Source: Bacteroides faecis MAJ27 (lineage in GTDB: Bacteria; Bacteroidota; Bacteroidia; Bacteroidales; Bacteroidaceae). From it: DNA of 64,000 bases. The translations under genes and the position numbers were made by a program. The notes under the pieces were generated by a model. The model was not told the DNA's origin, ran no database searches, and worked only from the letters and a program-made list of their open reading frames with translations. This document shows positions 16,713 to 25,912 of this stretch, in pieces (within the stretch, counting starts at the first letter, position 1; each line of letters begins with the position of its first letter). The DNA lies in assembly GCF_900106755.1 (NCBI RefSeq), contig NZ_FNNN01000021.1:1-64000 (forward strand). The letters run 5' to 3'.

Positions 16713-18758
16713 TTATTCTGCCTGTTCTGTGAAACGTTTGATCACGTTGTAAGCAGAAACAACTCCCAGTTCGCCGGCTTTGCTCAAATCAGAGATTCCC
16801 GCCTTATTGTTACCCAAGAAAATATGCGTAAGGCCCCGGTTGAAATAAGCGTCCGCAAAGTCCGGAGCCAGCTGAATCGCCTTATCATAGTCGACAATCG
16901 CAGCCCGGTAATCCTTCAGCATAGCCGCTACATTGGCACGATTATAATAAGCGTAAACAAAGTCCGGAGCCAGCGTGATCACCTTGTCCAAGTCTTTTCT
17001 GACCACTTCATAATCCACCGCACTCACTTCCTTGGCAGCACCGCCGCTCGGCAAGTCCGCTTCGGCAGCCTGTTCAGCCTTCTGGTATTCCAGTTGCTTA
17101 CAACGAATCAGCGAGCGCATGAAATAAGCCGGGAAGAAATCGCCGTCCAGCAATATAGCCTGAGTCAGGTCGGCAACCGCACTGGAGAAGTCCTGCACCA
17201 GATAAAAATCAATGGCACGGGCAAAACGCTTCGGAGCACTTTTGTCATCGGCTACAATAGCCGAGGTGTGCGTGTCTATCAAGGCAAAATGGAATTTCAC
17301 CTGTTCTTCTGTCAGCGGAGCTTCCATATTGGTGATACGGATACGCTTCGGCAGTACATTCGACAGATTCAAATCTTCGATAAACTTGTGGAAATTCACC
17401 GAACGCTTCACTTCACTCGACTTCTCATAATAAGTCAGAGCAAACATCGGCTCCAGTTTAATGTTCACATTCTTATCCTGTACCCGTCCGCGGTAATCAC
17501 TTGTATAGCGCTGGTCAGCTTCAGAATCATCGGCAATCACAATCTTACGATAGTTGTTCATGTTCTTATCAGACTTCTTACGAGTTTTTCCTTCCTCGCC
17601 TTCGTCTCCATTCTCGCCGTTCTGATTCTCCTTGTCCTTATTCTGGGCAACGTCTTTGTCCGCTACTCCATTCTGCTTGTCAAGCTGCGCCTTCAGCAGT
17701 TTAAAGTCATCCTGTTCCGCCCCCTTCTTGTCGCCGATCTTCTTGCGGGCTTCCGCACGATGATAATATCCTGCGAGGAAGTTCGGATACTGGTCGATAA
17801 CTGTCGTATAGTCCTTGATAGCCCCACGGTAATCTCCCGTCTGTGCACGAAGCAACGCACGGTTGAAGATAGCCATCATATTATCCGGTTCCATCTGGAT
17901 CACAAAATCGAAGTCTTCGATGGCACGGTTATCATCCCCGACACGGGCACGGAGCAAACCACGGTTATAATGTCCGATAAAGTTGTTCGGATCAATATCC
18001 AAAGCCAGATCATAATCGCTCATGGCCCCTCTCAGATTATTCTGATGAAATCTGGCCAAAGCACGATTAATATAATTTCCCGCATTCTTCGCGCTCAGAT
18101 GAATCGCACGGTCCAGATCCGCTTCCGCCTCTGCATAGTTCGCCTGCTGCAAGCGGACGATAGCTCTTGCCGACCAGGCATCCGGATCATACTTATCCAG
18201 TTCGAGAGCCGTATTAAAGTCCTTCAATGCCGCAACCGTATCCTTCTGCTGCAAAGAGACCTCTCCCCTCATCAGATAAGCACGTGTATATCGCGGAGAA
18301 ACCTTCAGCAAGCTTTCCAAATCCTCCTTTGCCGCATCGTAATCCTTTTTCTGAATATGAGATAAGGTCAGATTATGCCACAAAGTGATATTTTCGGGAT
18401 CATAGTGCAATGCTTTCTGATAATCTTCGATCGCTCCGTCAAATTTATTCTGACGAATCCGCGCCAATCCACGAACCTGATATGCCCCTACAACAAACGG
18501 ATTCCGCTTGATTGCTTCATTACAATCCGCTTCCGCTCCCTGGTAATCTTCCAGGTTCACCTTTGCCAGCGCCCTGAAAAAATAGGGCTCATACAAATAG
18601 GGCTTCGCGTTAATTACCTGGTTGAAATACTGGATAGATAGCACATAGTCCTCAAAATACAATGCATTGCGGGCAATAGTCATCACCCGCTCTGTATTAA
18701 TCTGAGCACAAACCAGTGTGGGGAACAGCAATAAAACTGTTAGTATTCTTTTTATCAT
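16713..18758 (-). CDS. Large TPR-repeat protein, exported
   Basis: The 681-residue protein has a Sec-type signal peptide (about 1-18, ending VCAQ). It then has two blocks of tetratricopeptide repeats: about nine units between residues 30 and 350 (recurring YYNRALARFxxxxxxxAxxDxxxAL) and two or more between 515 and 670. Between them lies a highly charged Lys/Asp/Glu/Asn-rich linker (about 355-405) and a folded piece without repeats. TPR arrays act as protein docking scaffolds; the partner is unknown. It is followed by def on the same strand, with a -7 box upstream at 18784-18791 and no sign of a shared operon. Confidence 0.88.
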   Translation of the reverse strand: MIKRILTVLLLFPTLVCAQINTERVMTIARNALYFEDYVLSIQYFNQVINAKPYLYEPYFFRALAKVNLEDYQGAEADCNEAIKRNPFVVGAYQVRGLARIRQNKFDGAIEDYQKALHYDPENITLWHNLTLSHIQKKDYDAAKEDLESLLKVSPRYTRAYLMRGEVSLQQKDTVAALKDFNTALELDKYDPDAWSARAIVRLQQANYAEAEADLDRAIHLSAKNAGNYINRALARFHQNNLRGAMSDYDLALDIDPNNFIGHYNRGLLRARVGDDNRAIEDFDFVIQMEPDNMMAIFNRALLRAQTGDYRGAIKDYTTVIDQYPNFLAGYYHRAEARKKIGDKKGAEQDDFKLLKAQLDKQNGVADKDVAQNKDKENQNGENGDEGEEGKTRKKSDKNMNNYRKIVIADDSEADQRYTSDYRGRVQDKNVNIKLEPMFALTYYEKSSEVKRSVNFHKFIEDLNLSNVLPKRIRITNMEAPLTEEQVKFHFALIDTHTSAIVADDKSAPKRFARAIDFYLVQDFSSAVADLTQAILLDGDFFPAYFMRSLIRCKQLEYQKAEQAAEADLPSGGAAKEVSAVDYEVVRKDLDKVITLAPDFVYAYYNRANVAAMLKDYRAAIVDYDKAIQLAPDFADAYFNRGLTHIFLGNNKAGISDLSKAGELGVVSAYNVIKRFTEQAE

Positions 18759-18783
18759 TGATATTTTATGCTTGTAAACGAAA

Positions 18784-18791
18784 CAAAAATA
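18784..18791 (-). promoter_or_regulatory. -7 box of the TPR gene
   Basis: CAAAAATA on the plus strand reads TATTTTTG on the minus strand, 26 bp ahead of the TPR start codon. Confidence 0.45.
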
Positions 18792-18834
18792 ATGCTTTTC
18801 GCTTACTTAACAGGGATATAAACGTTTTTTATCT

Positions 18835-19389
18835 TTATTTCACCTGTTTCATCTTATATGAACTACGTGCTTTTCCTTTCAGCATCGTATTTAATTTTCC
18901 TCTTATCATTTGTTTGCGTAGCGGAGAAAGGTGGTCGATAAACATCTTTCCGTCCAAATGGTCGAACTCGTGCTGCATCACCCTTGCCAGATAGCCTTCC
19001 ACCACCTCATCGTGCTCCACGAAGTTCTCGTCCATGTATTTCACACGGATCTTATCCCCTCTTTTCACAGCCTCATGAATACCGGGCAGACTCAGGCAGC
19101 CTTCTTCCATACAGACTTCTTCGCCACCTACTTCGATGATATGAGGATTTATATATGCTTTATTAAAATCCTTAAATTCCGGATAGTCCTCCGAAAGCGG
19201 ATCTAAGGTAATTGTAACGACACGGATCGGCAGTCCGATCTGCGGAGCAGCCAGTCCCACGCCATCTGCATGCACCATTGTTTCAAACATATTTGCAATC
19301 AGCTCTTTCAGGTTCGGATACTCCGGGGTTATGTCCTCTGCCACCTTTCTCAGAACAGGCTGGCCATATACATAAATTGGTAAAATCAT
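18835..19389 (-). CDS. def: Peptide deformylase
   Basis: The 184-residue metalloenzyme has all three PDF motifs: GVGLAAPQ (43-50), EGCLSLP (96-102, metal-binding Cys) and QHEFDHLDG (139-147, two metal-binding His and the catalytic Glu). It removes the formyl group from nascent proteins. It follows ruvX by 45 bp on the same strand and probably shares its transcript. Confidence 0.96.
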   Translation of the reverse strand: MILPIYVYGQPVLRKVAEDITPEYPNLKELIANMFETMVHADGVGLAAPQIGLPIRVVTITLDPLSEDYPEFKDFNKAYINPHIIEVGGEEVCMEEGCLSLPGIHEAVKRGDKIRVKYMDENFVEHDEVVEGYLARVMQHEFDHLDGKMFIDHLSPLRKQMIRGKLNTMLKGKARSSYKMKQVK

Positions 19390-19434
19390 ATTTTTATACT
19401 CTGCTAAAAAATTAAATTATTCTCTGTCTTATTA

Positions 19435-19851
19435 TTAAAAACGTTTACTCTCCAAATATGTTTGCAGAATAATAGTCGCGCTTATCTCATCCACCAGTGC
19501 TTTATTCTGCCGGTCCTTCTTTTTCAGCCCCGCCTCCAGCATGGTGCGATGCGCGAGAACGGACGTAAAACGCTCGTCCACATATTCTACAGGAAGCTCC
19601 GGAAAGCGTTTCTTCAATGAACGGACAAAGGGTTCGATGTTCTTCATATTTTCCGACGCTTCATTATTCATCTGTTTGGGCAATCCTATGATGATCCGCT
19701 CTACCGGTTCCTTTGCCACGTACTCACCGATAAAATTCAAAAGTTCGTGTGTAGGCACCGTGGTCAGTCCGTTTGCAATCAGTTGCAACGTATCGCTTAC
19801 GGCTATTCCCGTACGCTTCCTTCCATAATCTATAGCTACTATTCTGCTCAT
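19435..19851 (-). CDS. ruvX: Holliday junction resolvase-like RuvX (YqgF)
   Basis: The protein has 138 residues from the ATG at 19851; MSRIVAIDYGRKRTG is the family N-terminus, and the frame extension of three residues is less likely. It is an RNase-H-fold protein with Asp8 and the conserved VERIIIGLP and VDERFTS segments. The family is implicated in 16S rRNA 5'-end processing and Holliday junction cleavage. It precedes def. Confidence 0.93.
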   Translation of the reverse strand: MSRIVAIDYGRKRTGIAVSDTLQLIANGLTTVPTHELLNFIGEYVAKEPVERIIIGLPKQMNNEASENMKNIEPFVRSLKKRFPELPVEYVDERFTSVLAHRTMLEAGLKKKDRQNKALVDEISATIILQTYLESKRF

Positions 19852-19864
19852 GGGGTACAAAAAT

Positions 19865-19902
19865 ACAAAAAAGACGCTTCCCGCGAAAGGAAACGTCTTT
19901 TT
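19865..19902 (-). terminator. Terminator after the OmpA gene (bidirectional shape)
   Basis: The hairpin arms AAAAAGACG (19866-19874) and CGTCTTTTT (19893-19901) have additional pairing toward the loop and T-runs on both strands. It lies between the OmpA stop at 19926 and ruvX and so probably ends the OmpA transcript. Confidence 0.7.
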
Positions 19903-19925
19903 TATTCTATTATTTCAAATCTGGA

Positions 19926-21071
19926 TTATTCTTCCACGATAGCAACACGGCTCAACTTAGCGTCGTCGTAGAACATATTGCCTACACCACCCTTGTAATC
20001 AACCTTCAGTTGAGAAGCAGGTACACCAAATTCGTTTACCATCAAGTCACGTACAGCTTCAGCTCTCTTCTTGCTCAACTTCATGTTGTATTCAGCAGAA
20101 CCGGTACCCTTGTCAGCATATCCTGTAACAGTAAATGTCTTTTCCGGATTAGCCTTGATACCCTTAGCCATAGCTTCGATGTTCATGTATTCTCTCTTGC
20201 TGATGTTGCTCTTGCCAATGTTGAATACAACTACCAGACGCGGAACGAAACCGCCTTCTTTCTTCACGATAACTTCCGGCTTCTTGTTGCGTGCTTCAAC
20301 CAGGTCACGTTTCAGAGATTCGTTTTCACTCTTCAGAGAGTTCATTCTGTTTCTCATGTCGTCCAACTGGCTTTCCGGTACCATCGGTACAGTAGGAACA
20401 GCGTTGAATCCGCGTTTCTTGAATTTGTAAGTTACACCCACAGTTACACCGGCCATACCTTCTTTAGAAGTTCCGCCGAATGCATCCTTCATCAAAAGGC
20501 CACGCAATTCAAGGTTGATATCCCAAGCGTCCGATACACGGAAACGGTTGATCAAACCAGCGTTGATACCCAAGTTTTGCTGATGAGGTTCTGACCAGGA
20601 AAGAGCCACACCCGCACCTACGTAAGGAATGAATGAGTAAAGACGGTCTTCGTTGTAACCGCAGAACATGTTAGAAAGGTTGAAAAGAACATCACCGTGG
20701 AAGTTAGCCATGTTCCATTTCTGCTTGTAGTAGCCATTAGAGTAAGTCCCCCCCTTTGTATACAAGGCACTGGCGCTGGGAGCAGCTCCCTTAGCTTGAA
20801 GACCATTGTATGCTACACGCAATCCGATACCCGGAGTAAACCATTTACCTACGGCAATATCAAGTGCCGGAGCAATGCGTTTTCCGAAATCCGCTTTACC
20901 GTCGTTGTCGCCAAAGTACATTTGACCACCAACGCCACCACTAATGAACCAATTGGCCCCAAAACGATTAGTTTCTACAGTGTAGGCTTTACCTTCTGTT
21001 TTTCCTTTTTCCTGAGCAGACAGGCACACAGAAGCCCCTACCATTAAAATAAACAATAAACCCTTTTTCAT
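19926..21071 (-). CDS. OmpA family outer-membrane protein
   Basis: The 381-residue protein has a Sec signal peptide (about 1-19), an N-terminal beta-barrel-like domain (about 35-215, glycine- and aromatic-rich strands) and a short coiled-coil linker (SQLDDMRNRMNSLKSENESL, about 232-251). The C-terminal OmpA peptidoglycan-binding domain follows, with GYADKGTGSAEYNMKLSKKR near 320. It anchors the outer membrane to peptidoglycan. It is preceded by a strong promoter and a leader of about 115 nt, as expected for an abundant outer-membrane protein. Confidence 0.92.
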   Translation of the reverse strand: MKKGLLFILMVGASVCLSAQEKGKTEGKAYTVETNRFGANWFISGGVGGQMYFGDNDGKADFGKRIAPALDIAVGKWFTPGIGLRVAYNGLQAKGAAPSASALYTKGGTYSNGYYKQKWNMANFHGDVLFNLSNMFCGYNEDRLYSFIPYVGAGVALSWSEPHQQNLGINAGLINRFRVSDAWDINLELRGLLMKDAFGGTSKEGMAGVTVGVTYKFKKRGFNAVPTVPMVPESQLDDMRNRMNSLKSENESLKRDLVEARNKKPEVIVKKEGGFVPRLVVVFNIGKSNISKREYMNIEAMAKGIKANPEKTFTVTGYADKGTGSAEYNMKLSKKRAEAVRDLMVNEFGVPASQLKVDYKGGVGNMFYDDAKLSRVAIVEE

Positions 21072-21193
21072 CTCAATTTATTTTAGTAAATAATATAATG
21101 CAGTTTGTGTTACGCTATAACAACAACTCTACAGGCTCTAAATCTTAATACTAAAGAGATATAAATCTCCACCCTTTTTCTATAAATTTAGTG

Positions 21194-21225
21194 CAAATAT
21201 AGAAATTTATTGTAATACACGCAAA
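21194..21225 (-). promoter_or_regulatory. Promoter of the OmpA gene
   Basis: On the minus strand TTTG (21225-21222) and TATATTTG (21201-21194) are 20 bp apart, a full consensus match. The predicted start near 21187 gives an untranslated leader of about 115 nt. The rest of the 320-bp gap holds only the terminator of the sulfonation operon. Confidence 0.7.
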
Positions 21226-21329
21226 AAAACTCGTAAAAAAACATTTCCCCATGATATTTATATGAGATGATAAAAGTGTTAGATAGGCTACAGCCGTCTT
21301 AGCCAACATTTTTGAAAGAAAAACAAAAG

Positions 21330-21368
21330 CAAAAAAAATAACCAATGATATCGATTATCATTGGTTAT
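21330..21368 (-). terminator. Terminator of the sulfonation operon
   Basis: The arms 21338-21350 and 21356-21368 (ATAACCAATGATA/TATCATTGGTTAT) form a perfect 13-bp stem with a 5-nt loop and eight T residues on the minus strand. It lies 23 bp after the PCMD gene and marks the end of the operon that begins with cysQ. Confidence 0.9.
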
Positions 21369-21390
21369 CCTTCCTTTTTCCGTTACATTA

Positions 21391-22362
21391 TCAATATACC
21401 AGTTTTACATTATCCACCCATAATGAATTTCCGGGTGAGCCGATGTAAGCTCCGCCGTGGCTGGCTGTAAACTGAATATACAGGTGAGTCGGTTCGTCAT
21501 TTTCATCTCCCCATCCTACTTCATGGATAGGCACACTCTCACCTTTACTGTTGACTGTATAGTTCTCCGTCACCTGCAGACGCATCATATGAGGTTTATA
21601 TTCGGGACGGCTGGTGATGTCTCCATACATAATTTCATACGTGGCATTATTCTTCCAGTCGGTAGAGTGATAGTAATAAGTCACCAACGTTCCGATGCGC
21701 TTGGCATAAACATTTCCGTCGGCATCTTCCCAGCGTTTCTGCAAAAATAAAATAGCAGCCGGATAATCCTTGCCCGCTACATCTGTAATTTTACTGAAAC
21801 CGGTAGCACGAATACGGTTTTCCCTGCCGGACATCTTCACTTTATAGTCAAACTGGAGAGCGACCGGTTTCTTTGTAAACGGAATCCCGGTCTGCAGCAT
21901 TTTCTGTGGGTTCTTGGTGCCCTTGATCGGTTCGTGCACAGATCCCGTAAAGATAGAGCCGGCGGCCAATACGGTAATATTGACAAGTCCCAATACCTTC
22001 ACACTTTCCATACGTGTATCTAGACGTGCGCAGTAACCATCTCCCCGCTTTTCCGGGAAAACCGACGTATTCGTTTTGGTAATACCCGCTACTTTCGCCA
22101 TCACGTTTGACGTCGCCCACGGCGAGCCACCCATATTCTTATACACCTGATCTCCCTTGACCACGCTCGTCGGACCTATCGCATATACATTCTTCGTATT
22201 TCCCCCGATAATCCCCGACTCTTTTATCTGGCGGTCTACCCACTGGTCCATATCCCCGAAGGGGACCATTTCCACTTTAGGCTGCGCCATCAAAGACAAG
22301 GAAGAAAAAAATGCAACGAAGCCTGTCAGAAACAGGCGATGAACCATTTTCTTAATCATCAA
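21391..22362 (-). CDS. PCMD-domain exported protein (putative carbohydrate-binding)
   Basis: The 323-residue protein has a signal peptide (about 1-27, ending SLMAQ) and the beta-rich PCMD domain (putative carbohydrate metabolism domain) typical of Bacteroidetes. Recognisable parts are MDQWVDRQIKESGIIGG near 39 and a GSPGNSLWVDNVKLVY C-terminus with jelly-roll character. Its function is unknown. It is the last gene of the sulfate activation/sulfotransferase operon, 15 bp from the sulfotransferase, and could bind or present the acceptor in the periplasm; that is an inference. Confidence 0.7.
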   Translation of the reverse strand: MMIKKMVHRLFLTGFVAFFSSLSLMAQPKVEMVPFGDMDQWVDRQIKESGIIGGNTKNVYAIGPTSVVKGDQVYKNMGGSPWATSNVMAKVAGITKTNTSVFPEKRGDGYCARLDTRMESVKVLGLVNITVLAAGSIFTGSVHEPIKGTKNPQKMLQTGIPFTKKPVALQFDYKVKMSGRENRIRATGFSKITDVAGKDYPAAILFLQKRWEDADGNVYAKRIGTLVTYYYHSTDWKNNATYEIMYGDITSRPEYKPHMMRLQVTENYTVNSKGESVPIHEVGWGDENDEPTHLYIQFTASHGGAYIGSPGNSLWVDNVKLVY

Positions 22363-22377
22363 TACTTATCCTTTCTT

Positions 22378-23484
22378 TTATAAATTATAATCCCATTGTT
22401 TCAAAGCAAAATCCCAGTTTTCTTCTACCAATCGAATTGTCCGGTCGTCATATTTATATTTATTCTTCTTGTATCCCTTCTTGCCGCCGACATATTTCGC
22501 GATATCTCCTTGTGCTTCGGCGAAGCCGGGGATAGAAAGTGACTGATAAATATTCTCCGTCATTCCCATCGCGTCCGCTTCGAAGTCTTCAAACTTCACT
22601 TCGATCAGGTTGCCTTCGGGAATGTATTTCTTATCCGATTCATACTTATGATACAGCTTTGCATAGATAGAAAGGATATTCTCCTCCAATTGTTCATTGC
22701 TGATATCTTCCAGTTTCAGGGGTTGGATGGTATTTGTAAAGAAACTGCGTGTAGATTCAAATACCGTATACGGGTTACGCATCAGGTAGATAAACTTGGC
22801 GTTCGGGAACATTTTCACCAGTTCTTTCACCCTGCCCGTATGAGGAGGGTTCTTGCTGAGAAATTGCGTACCCTTGGTGTTCCACAAAGAAATCTTGATC
22901 AATTTCGTGAATACCTCTTCAAATACTTTCAGTTCCTCGTCGCTGATATCATCAAACAGCAGATACTTGTCCGCATATTCCTGTTGATATTTAGGCAGGA
23001 ACCAGAAGTTATAATAGGTATAAGGCATCATGTTCGACAAGGCAAACTCTTCCTCCTGAGGAAGATCCACAGCCAGTTCCATATTATCAGTCGGACGTTT
23101 GTCCGGCATCAGCCAGCTCATATTCTTCTTGAAGAAAGGCTGTCCCCACATCATCAGATGCGGGAATACAGTCTGGTAAGTCGTATTATAGCCAAAATGC
23201 TTATCGCAAGAAAATACGTTATGTACAAAAGTCGTTCCACTCCGCCAATGTCCCAGAATGAATACCGGATCATGTTCGAGCGGTTGATTTGCCAGCAACT
23301 TTTCGTAACGTCTATCCTGCAATGCAGCCAGCGGAGAAAGCAGGCGGCACACCGCTTTAGTCAACCGATACTTCCCTTTATAAGCAGCATCAATATCACG
23401 ACCGGCAGTGATCGCCTTAAACGTTTTCCAGTCGGCACCTACCAACGTATTAATCGGAAGTTTATTAAATTCTAATAATCCCAT
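22378..23484 (-). CDS. PAPS-dependent sulfotransferase
   Basis: The 368-residue protein has the sulfotransferase fold signatures: the 5'-phosphosulfate loop GHWRSGTTF (78-86), and the 3'-phosphate motif with YLMRNPYTVFESTRSF (233-248) containing the conserved Arg and Ser. No signal peptide is seen, so it acts in the cytoplasm. It lies directly after cysN in a PAPS-making operon. From memory, a homologue at the corresponding locus of B. thetaiotaomicron (BT_0416) sulfonates cholesterol and related steroids. The same substrate here is likely but not shown by sequence alone. Confidence 0.88.
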   Translation of the reverse strand: MGLLEFNKLPINTLVGADWKTFKAITAGRDIDAAYKGKYRLTKAVCRLLSPLAALQDRRYEKLLANQPLEHDPVFILGHWRSGTTFVHNVFSCDKHFGYNTTYQTVFPHLMMWGQPFFKKNMSWLMPDKRPTDNMELAVDLPQEEEFALSNMMPYTYYNFWFLPKYQQEYADKYLLFDDISDEELKVFEEVFTKLIKISLWNTKGTQFLSKNPPHTGRVKELVKMFPNAKFIYLMRNPYTVFESTRSFFTNTIQPLKLEDISNEQLEENILSIYAKLYHKYESDKKYIPEGNLIEVKFEDFEADAMGMTENIYQSLSIPGFAEAQGDIAKYVGGKKGYKKNKYKYDDRTIRLVEENWDFALKQWDYNL

Positions 23485-23495
23485 CGTTCTACATT

Positions 23496-24959
23496 TTATT
23501 TAATCACTTTTATGGAGAGTCCCTGGCGTTCCAGTTCCTTCACGGCTTTCTCTATGGCAGCGTGATGTTCCGGAGCGATGTCCAGCTTCGACAGATCCAG
23601 TACGGGGATATCGTCTGTGGCGGCCATATCTTTCATTTCTACCCGGTCGATAATCATACCTACGGCAGAAGTATTGTTCGTAATCGGATCGATCAGAATA
23701 AACGAACCGCAAGATTTATTTTTCTGATAAGGATCAAAGAAAAGCTCCTTGGCAGTAGTCAGCACAACGCGGGCGATCTGATTGAGCTGCAATGGCAAAT
23801 TGTCCTTTGTCAGTTGTCCATTGTCAATGGAAAGATGCTCCATCGTGTTGACATCCACTTTGTATTTGATCGCGTCGATACGGGTACGGCTTAAGTTGGT
23901 CGTCTGCTTGATAAAGAAGGATTTATTGATATCCATCGGTTCTTCATCCATCCATACCATCATTGCTTCAAAGTTACGGTCGATCACCGGCAGGTTATCC
24001 GGGTGCACCAGCATTTCACCGCGGGAGACGTCGATCTCGTCCTCCAGTGTCAGCGTAACCGACTGCGGCGGGAAAGCATACTCCAGTTCGCCGTCATACG
24101 TCACGATGCTCTTCACTTTGGAAGTCTTTCCGGAAGGCAGTGCCATGACTGTATCTCCTTTGCGTACGATACCCGATGCTACTTTACCACAGAAGCCGCG
24201 GAAATCAAGATTCGGGCGCAGCACATACTGTACGGGAAAACGGAAATCCGTGAAGTTATGGTCATTATCGATCTGTACTGTTTCGAGGAAGTCCAGCAAA
24301 GAGATTCCTTTATACCACGGCGTACGTTCGGACTTGTCTACTACGTTATCTCCGTCCAGTGCAGAAAGAGGAATACAGTTCACATCCGGAATACCCAATG
24401 GTTCTACAAACTTCTTGTATTCCGCTACGATTTCATTGAACCGTTCTTCAGAAAAGTCCACCAGGTCCATCTTATTGACAGCCAGCACCACATGTTTAAT
24501 GCCCAGCAAAGATACCAGAAATGTATGGCGACGTGTCTGAGTGATGACACCGGTGCGGGCATCTACCAGAATAATTGCCAGATTGGCCGTAGAGCCACCG
24601 GTAATCATATTACGTGTATACTGTTCGTGTCCCGGAGTATCCGCAATGATAAATTTACGGCCATTGGTAGAGAAGTAACGGTAAGCCACGTCAATCGTGA
24701 TTCCCTGTTCACGCTCCGCTTTCAAGCCATCGAGCAACAAAGCATAGTCTATATGTTCGCCTGCATTCCCTACGCGCTTACTGTCACGTTCCAATGCATC
24801 CAGCTGATCTTCGTACAGTTTCTTACTGTCGAACAACAGACGTCCGATCAAAGTCGATTTTCCGTCATCTACCGAACCGGCGGTCAACAGTCTCAGCAAG
24901 TCCTTCTGTTCATCTTTGTCCAGAAAAGCCTTTATATCCAGCTTATTATCCATTTCCAT
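23496..24959 (-). CDS. cysN: Sulfate adenylyltransferase large subunit (GTPase)
   Basis: The 487-residue protein is an EF-Tu-like GTPase with G1 GSVDDGKS (28-35), G3 DTPGHEQYTRNM (about 107-118) and G4 NKMD near 162, followed by two beta-barrel domains. It couples GTP hydrolysis to adenylyl transfer from ATP to sulfate by CysD. It stands alone as CysN, not the CysNC fusion; APS kinase is a separate gene in the operon. It follows cysD by 24 bp. Confidence 0.95.
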   Translation of the reverse strand: MEMDNKLDIKAFLDKDEQKDLLRLLTAGSVDDGKSTLIGRLLFDSKKLYEDQLDALERDSKRVGNAGEHIDYALLLDGLKAEREQGITIDVAYRYFSTNGRKFIIADTPGHEQYTRNMITGGSTANLAIILVDARTGVITQTRRHTFLVSLLGIKHVVLAVNKMDLVDFSEERFNEIVAEYKKFVEPLGIPDVNCIPLSALDGDNVVDKSERTPWYKGISLLDFLETVQIDNDHNFTDFRFPVQYVLRPNLDFRGFCGKVASGIVRKGDTVMALPSGKTSKVKSIVTYDGELEYAFPPQSVTLTLEDEIDVSRGEMLVHPDNLPVIDRNFEAMMVWMDEEPMDINKSFFIKQTTNLSRTRIDAIKYKVDVNTMEHLSIDNGQLTKDNLPLQLNQIARVVLTTAKELFFDPYQKNKSCGSFILIDPITNNTSAVGMIIDRVEMKDMAATDDIPVLDLSKLDIAPEHHAAIEKAVKELERQGLSIKVIK

Positions 24960-24983
24960 TTTTAGTCTCTGATTTTTAATTGC

Positions 24984-25892
24984 TTAAAAGTACCCTTCAC
25001 GTTTCTTCTGCTCCATACTTCCTTCCTGATCGAAGTCGATCACACGGGTAGTACGCTCGCTCTTGGTAGTTGTCATCATCTCTTCCACGATCTCTTCAAT
25101 GGTAGCCGCACTGCTCTCTACCGCGCCTGTCAACGGCCAGCAGCCCAATGTACGGAAACGCACCATCTTCATCTCGATCTGGTCACGGTATTTTTCCGGC
25201 AGACGTTCATCATCCGCCATAATGATATTACCATCCAGATTGATCACAGGACGCTCTTTAGCATAATATAGCGGAACAATCGGGATATTCTCCAGGCGAA
25301 TATATTGCCAGATATCCAGTTCCGTCCAGTTACTGATCGGGAACACACGGATACTTTCTCCCTTGTGCACACGGGCGTTGTAGATATCCCACAATTCAGG
25401 ACGCTGATTTTTCGGGTCCCACTGGTGGAATTTATCACGGAAAGAGAAGATACGTTCCTTGGCACGCGATTTCTCTTCGTCACGACGAGCGCCGCCGAAT
25501 GCGGCATCAAATTTATATTTATCCAGCGCATGCAGCAATGCCTGCGTCTTCATCAGGTCCGTATGTACCTTGCTTCCATGCGTGAAAGGTCCTACCCCTG
25601 CATGAAACGCTTCCATATTACTTTCCACAATCAGGTTCCAGCCATATTTTTTGGCATATTCGTCGCGGAACTGGATCATTTCCTTAAACTTCCACTTCGA
25701 ATCGATATGCATCAACGGGAAGGGAACTTTTCCCGGATAAAACGCTTTTTCAGCCAAGCGCACCATCACCGAAGAATCTTTTCCGATGCTGTACAGCATC
25801 ACCGGATTCTCAAATTCCGCCGCCACCTCGCGGATGATATGAATTGACTCGGCTTCGAGTTCTTTCAAATGGCTCAGTTTATATTCTTCCAT
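24984..25892 (-). CDS. cysD: Sulfate adenylyltransferase small subunit
   Basis: The 302-residue PP-loop ATP pyrophosphatase has YSIGKDSSVMVRLA near 35, RRDEEKSRAKERIFSFRD near 137 and a typical CysD C-terminus (SMEQKKREGYF). With CysN it forms adenosine 5'-phosphosulfate from ATP and sulfate. It follows cysC by 20 bp. Confidence 0.95.
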   Translation of the reverse strand: MEEYKLSHLKELEAESIHIIREVAAEFENPVMLYSIGKDSSVMVRLAEKAFYPGKVPFPLMHIDSKWKFKEMIQFRDEYAKKYGWNLIVESNMEAFHAGVGPFTHGSKVHTDLMKTQALLHALDKYKFDAAFGGARRDEEKSRAKERIFSFRDKFHQWDPKNQRPELWDIYNARVHKGESIRVFPISNWTELDIWQYIRLENIPIVPLYYAKERPVINLDGNIIMADDERLPEKYRDQIEMKMVRFRTLGCWPLTGAVESSAATIEEIVEEMMTTTKSERTTRVIDFDQEGSMEQKKREGYF

Positions 25893-25912
25893 CTTTTTTG
25901 AGATTTCTTCAT

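Noticed and set aside
16683..18365. A 560-codon open frame on the plus strand opposite the TPR gene
   Set aside because: It lies almost wholly antisense to a clear TPR protein. The frame is open because the repeats share codon bias; no start signals or family resemblance.
22648..23475. A 275-codon plus-strand frame opposite the sulfotransferase gene
   Set aside because: Shadow of a confident gene; no coding features of its own.
24003..24965. A 320-codon plus-strand frame opposite cysN
   Set aside because: Antisense to a canonical GTPase; no promoter or recognisable motifs.
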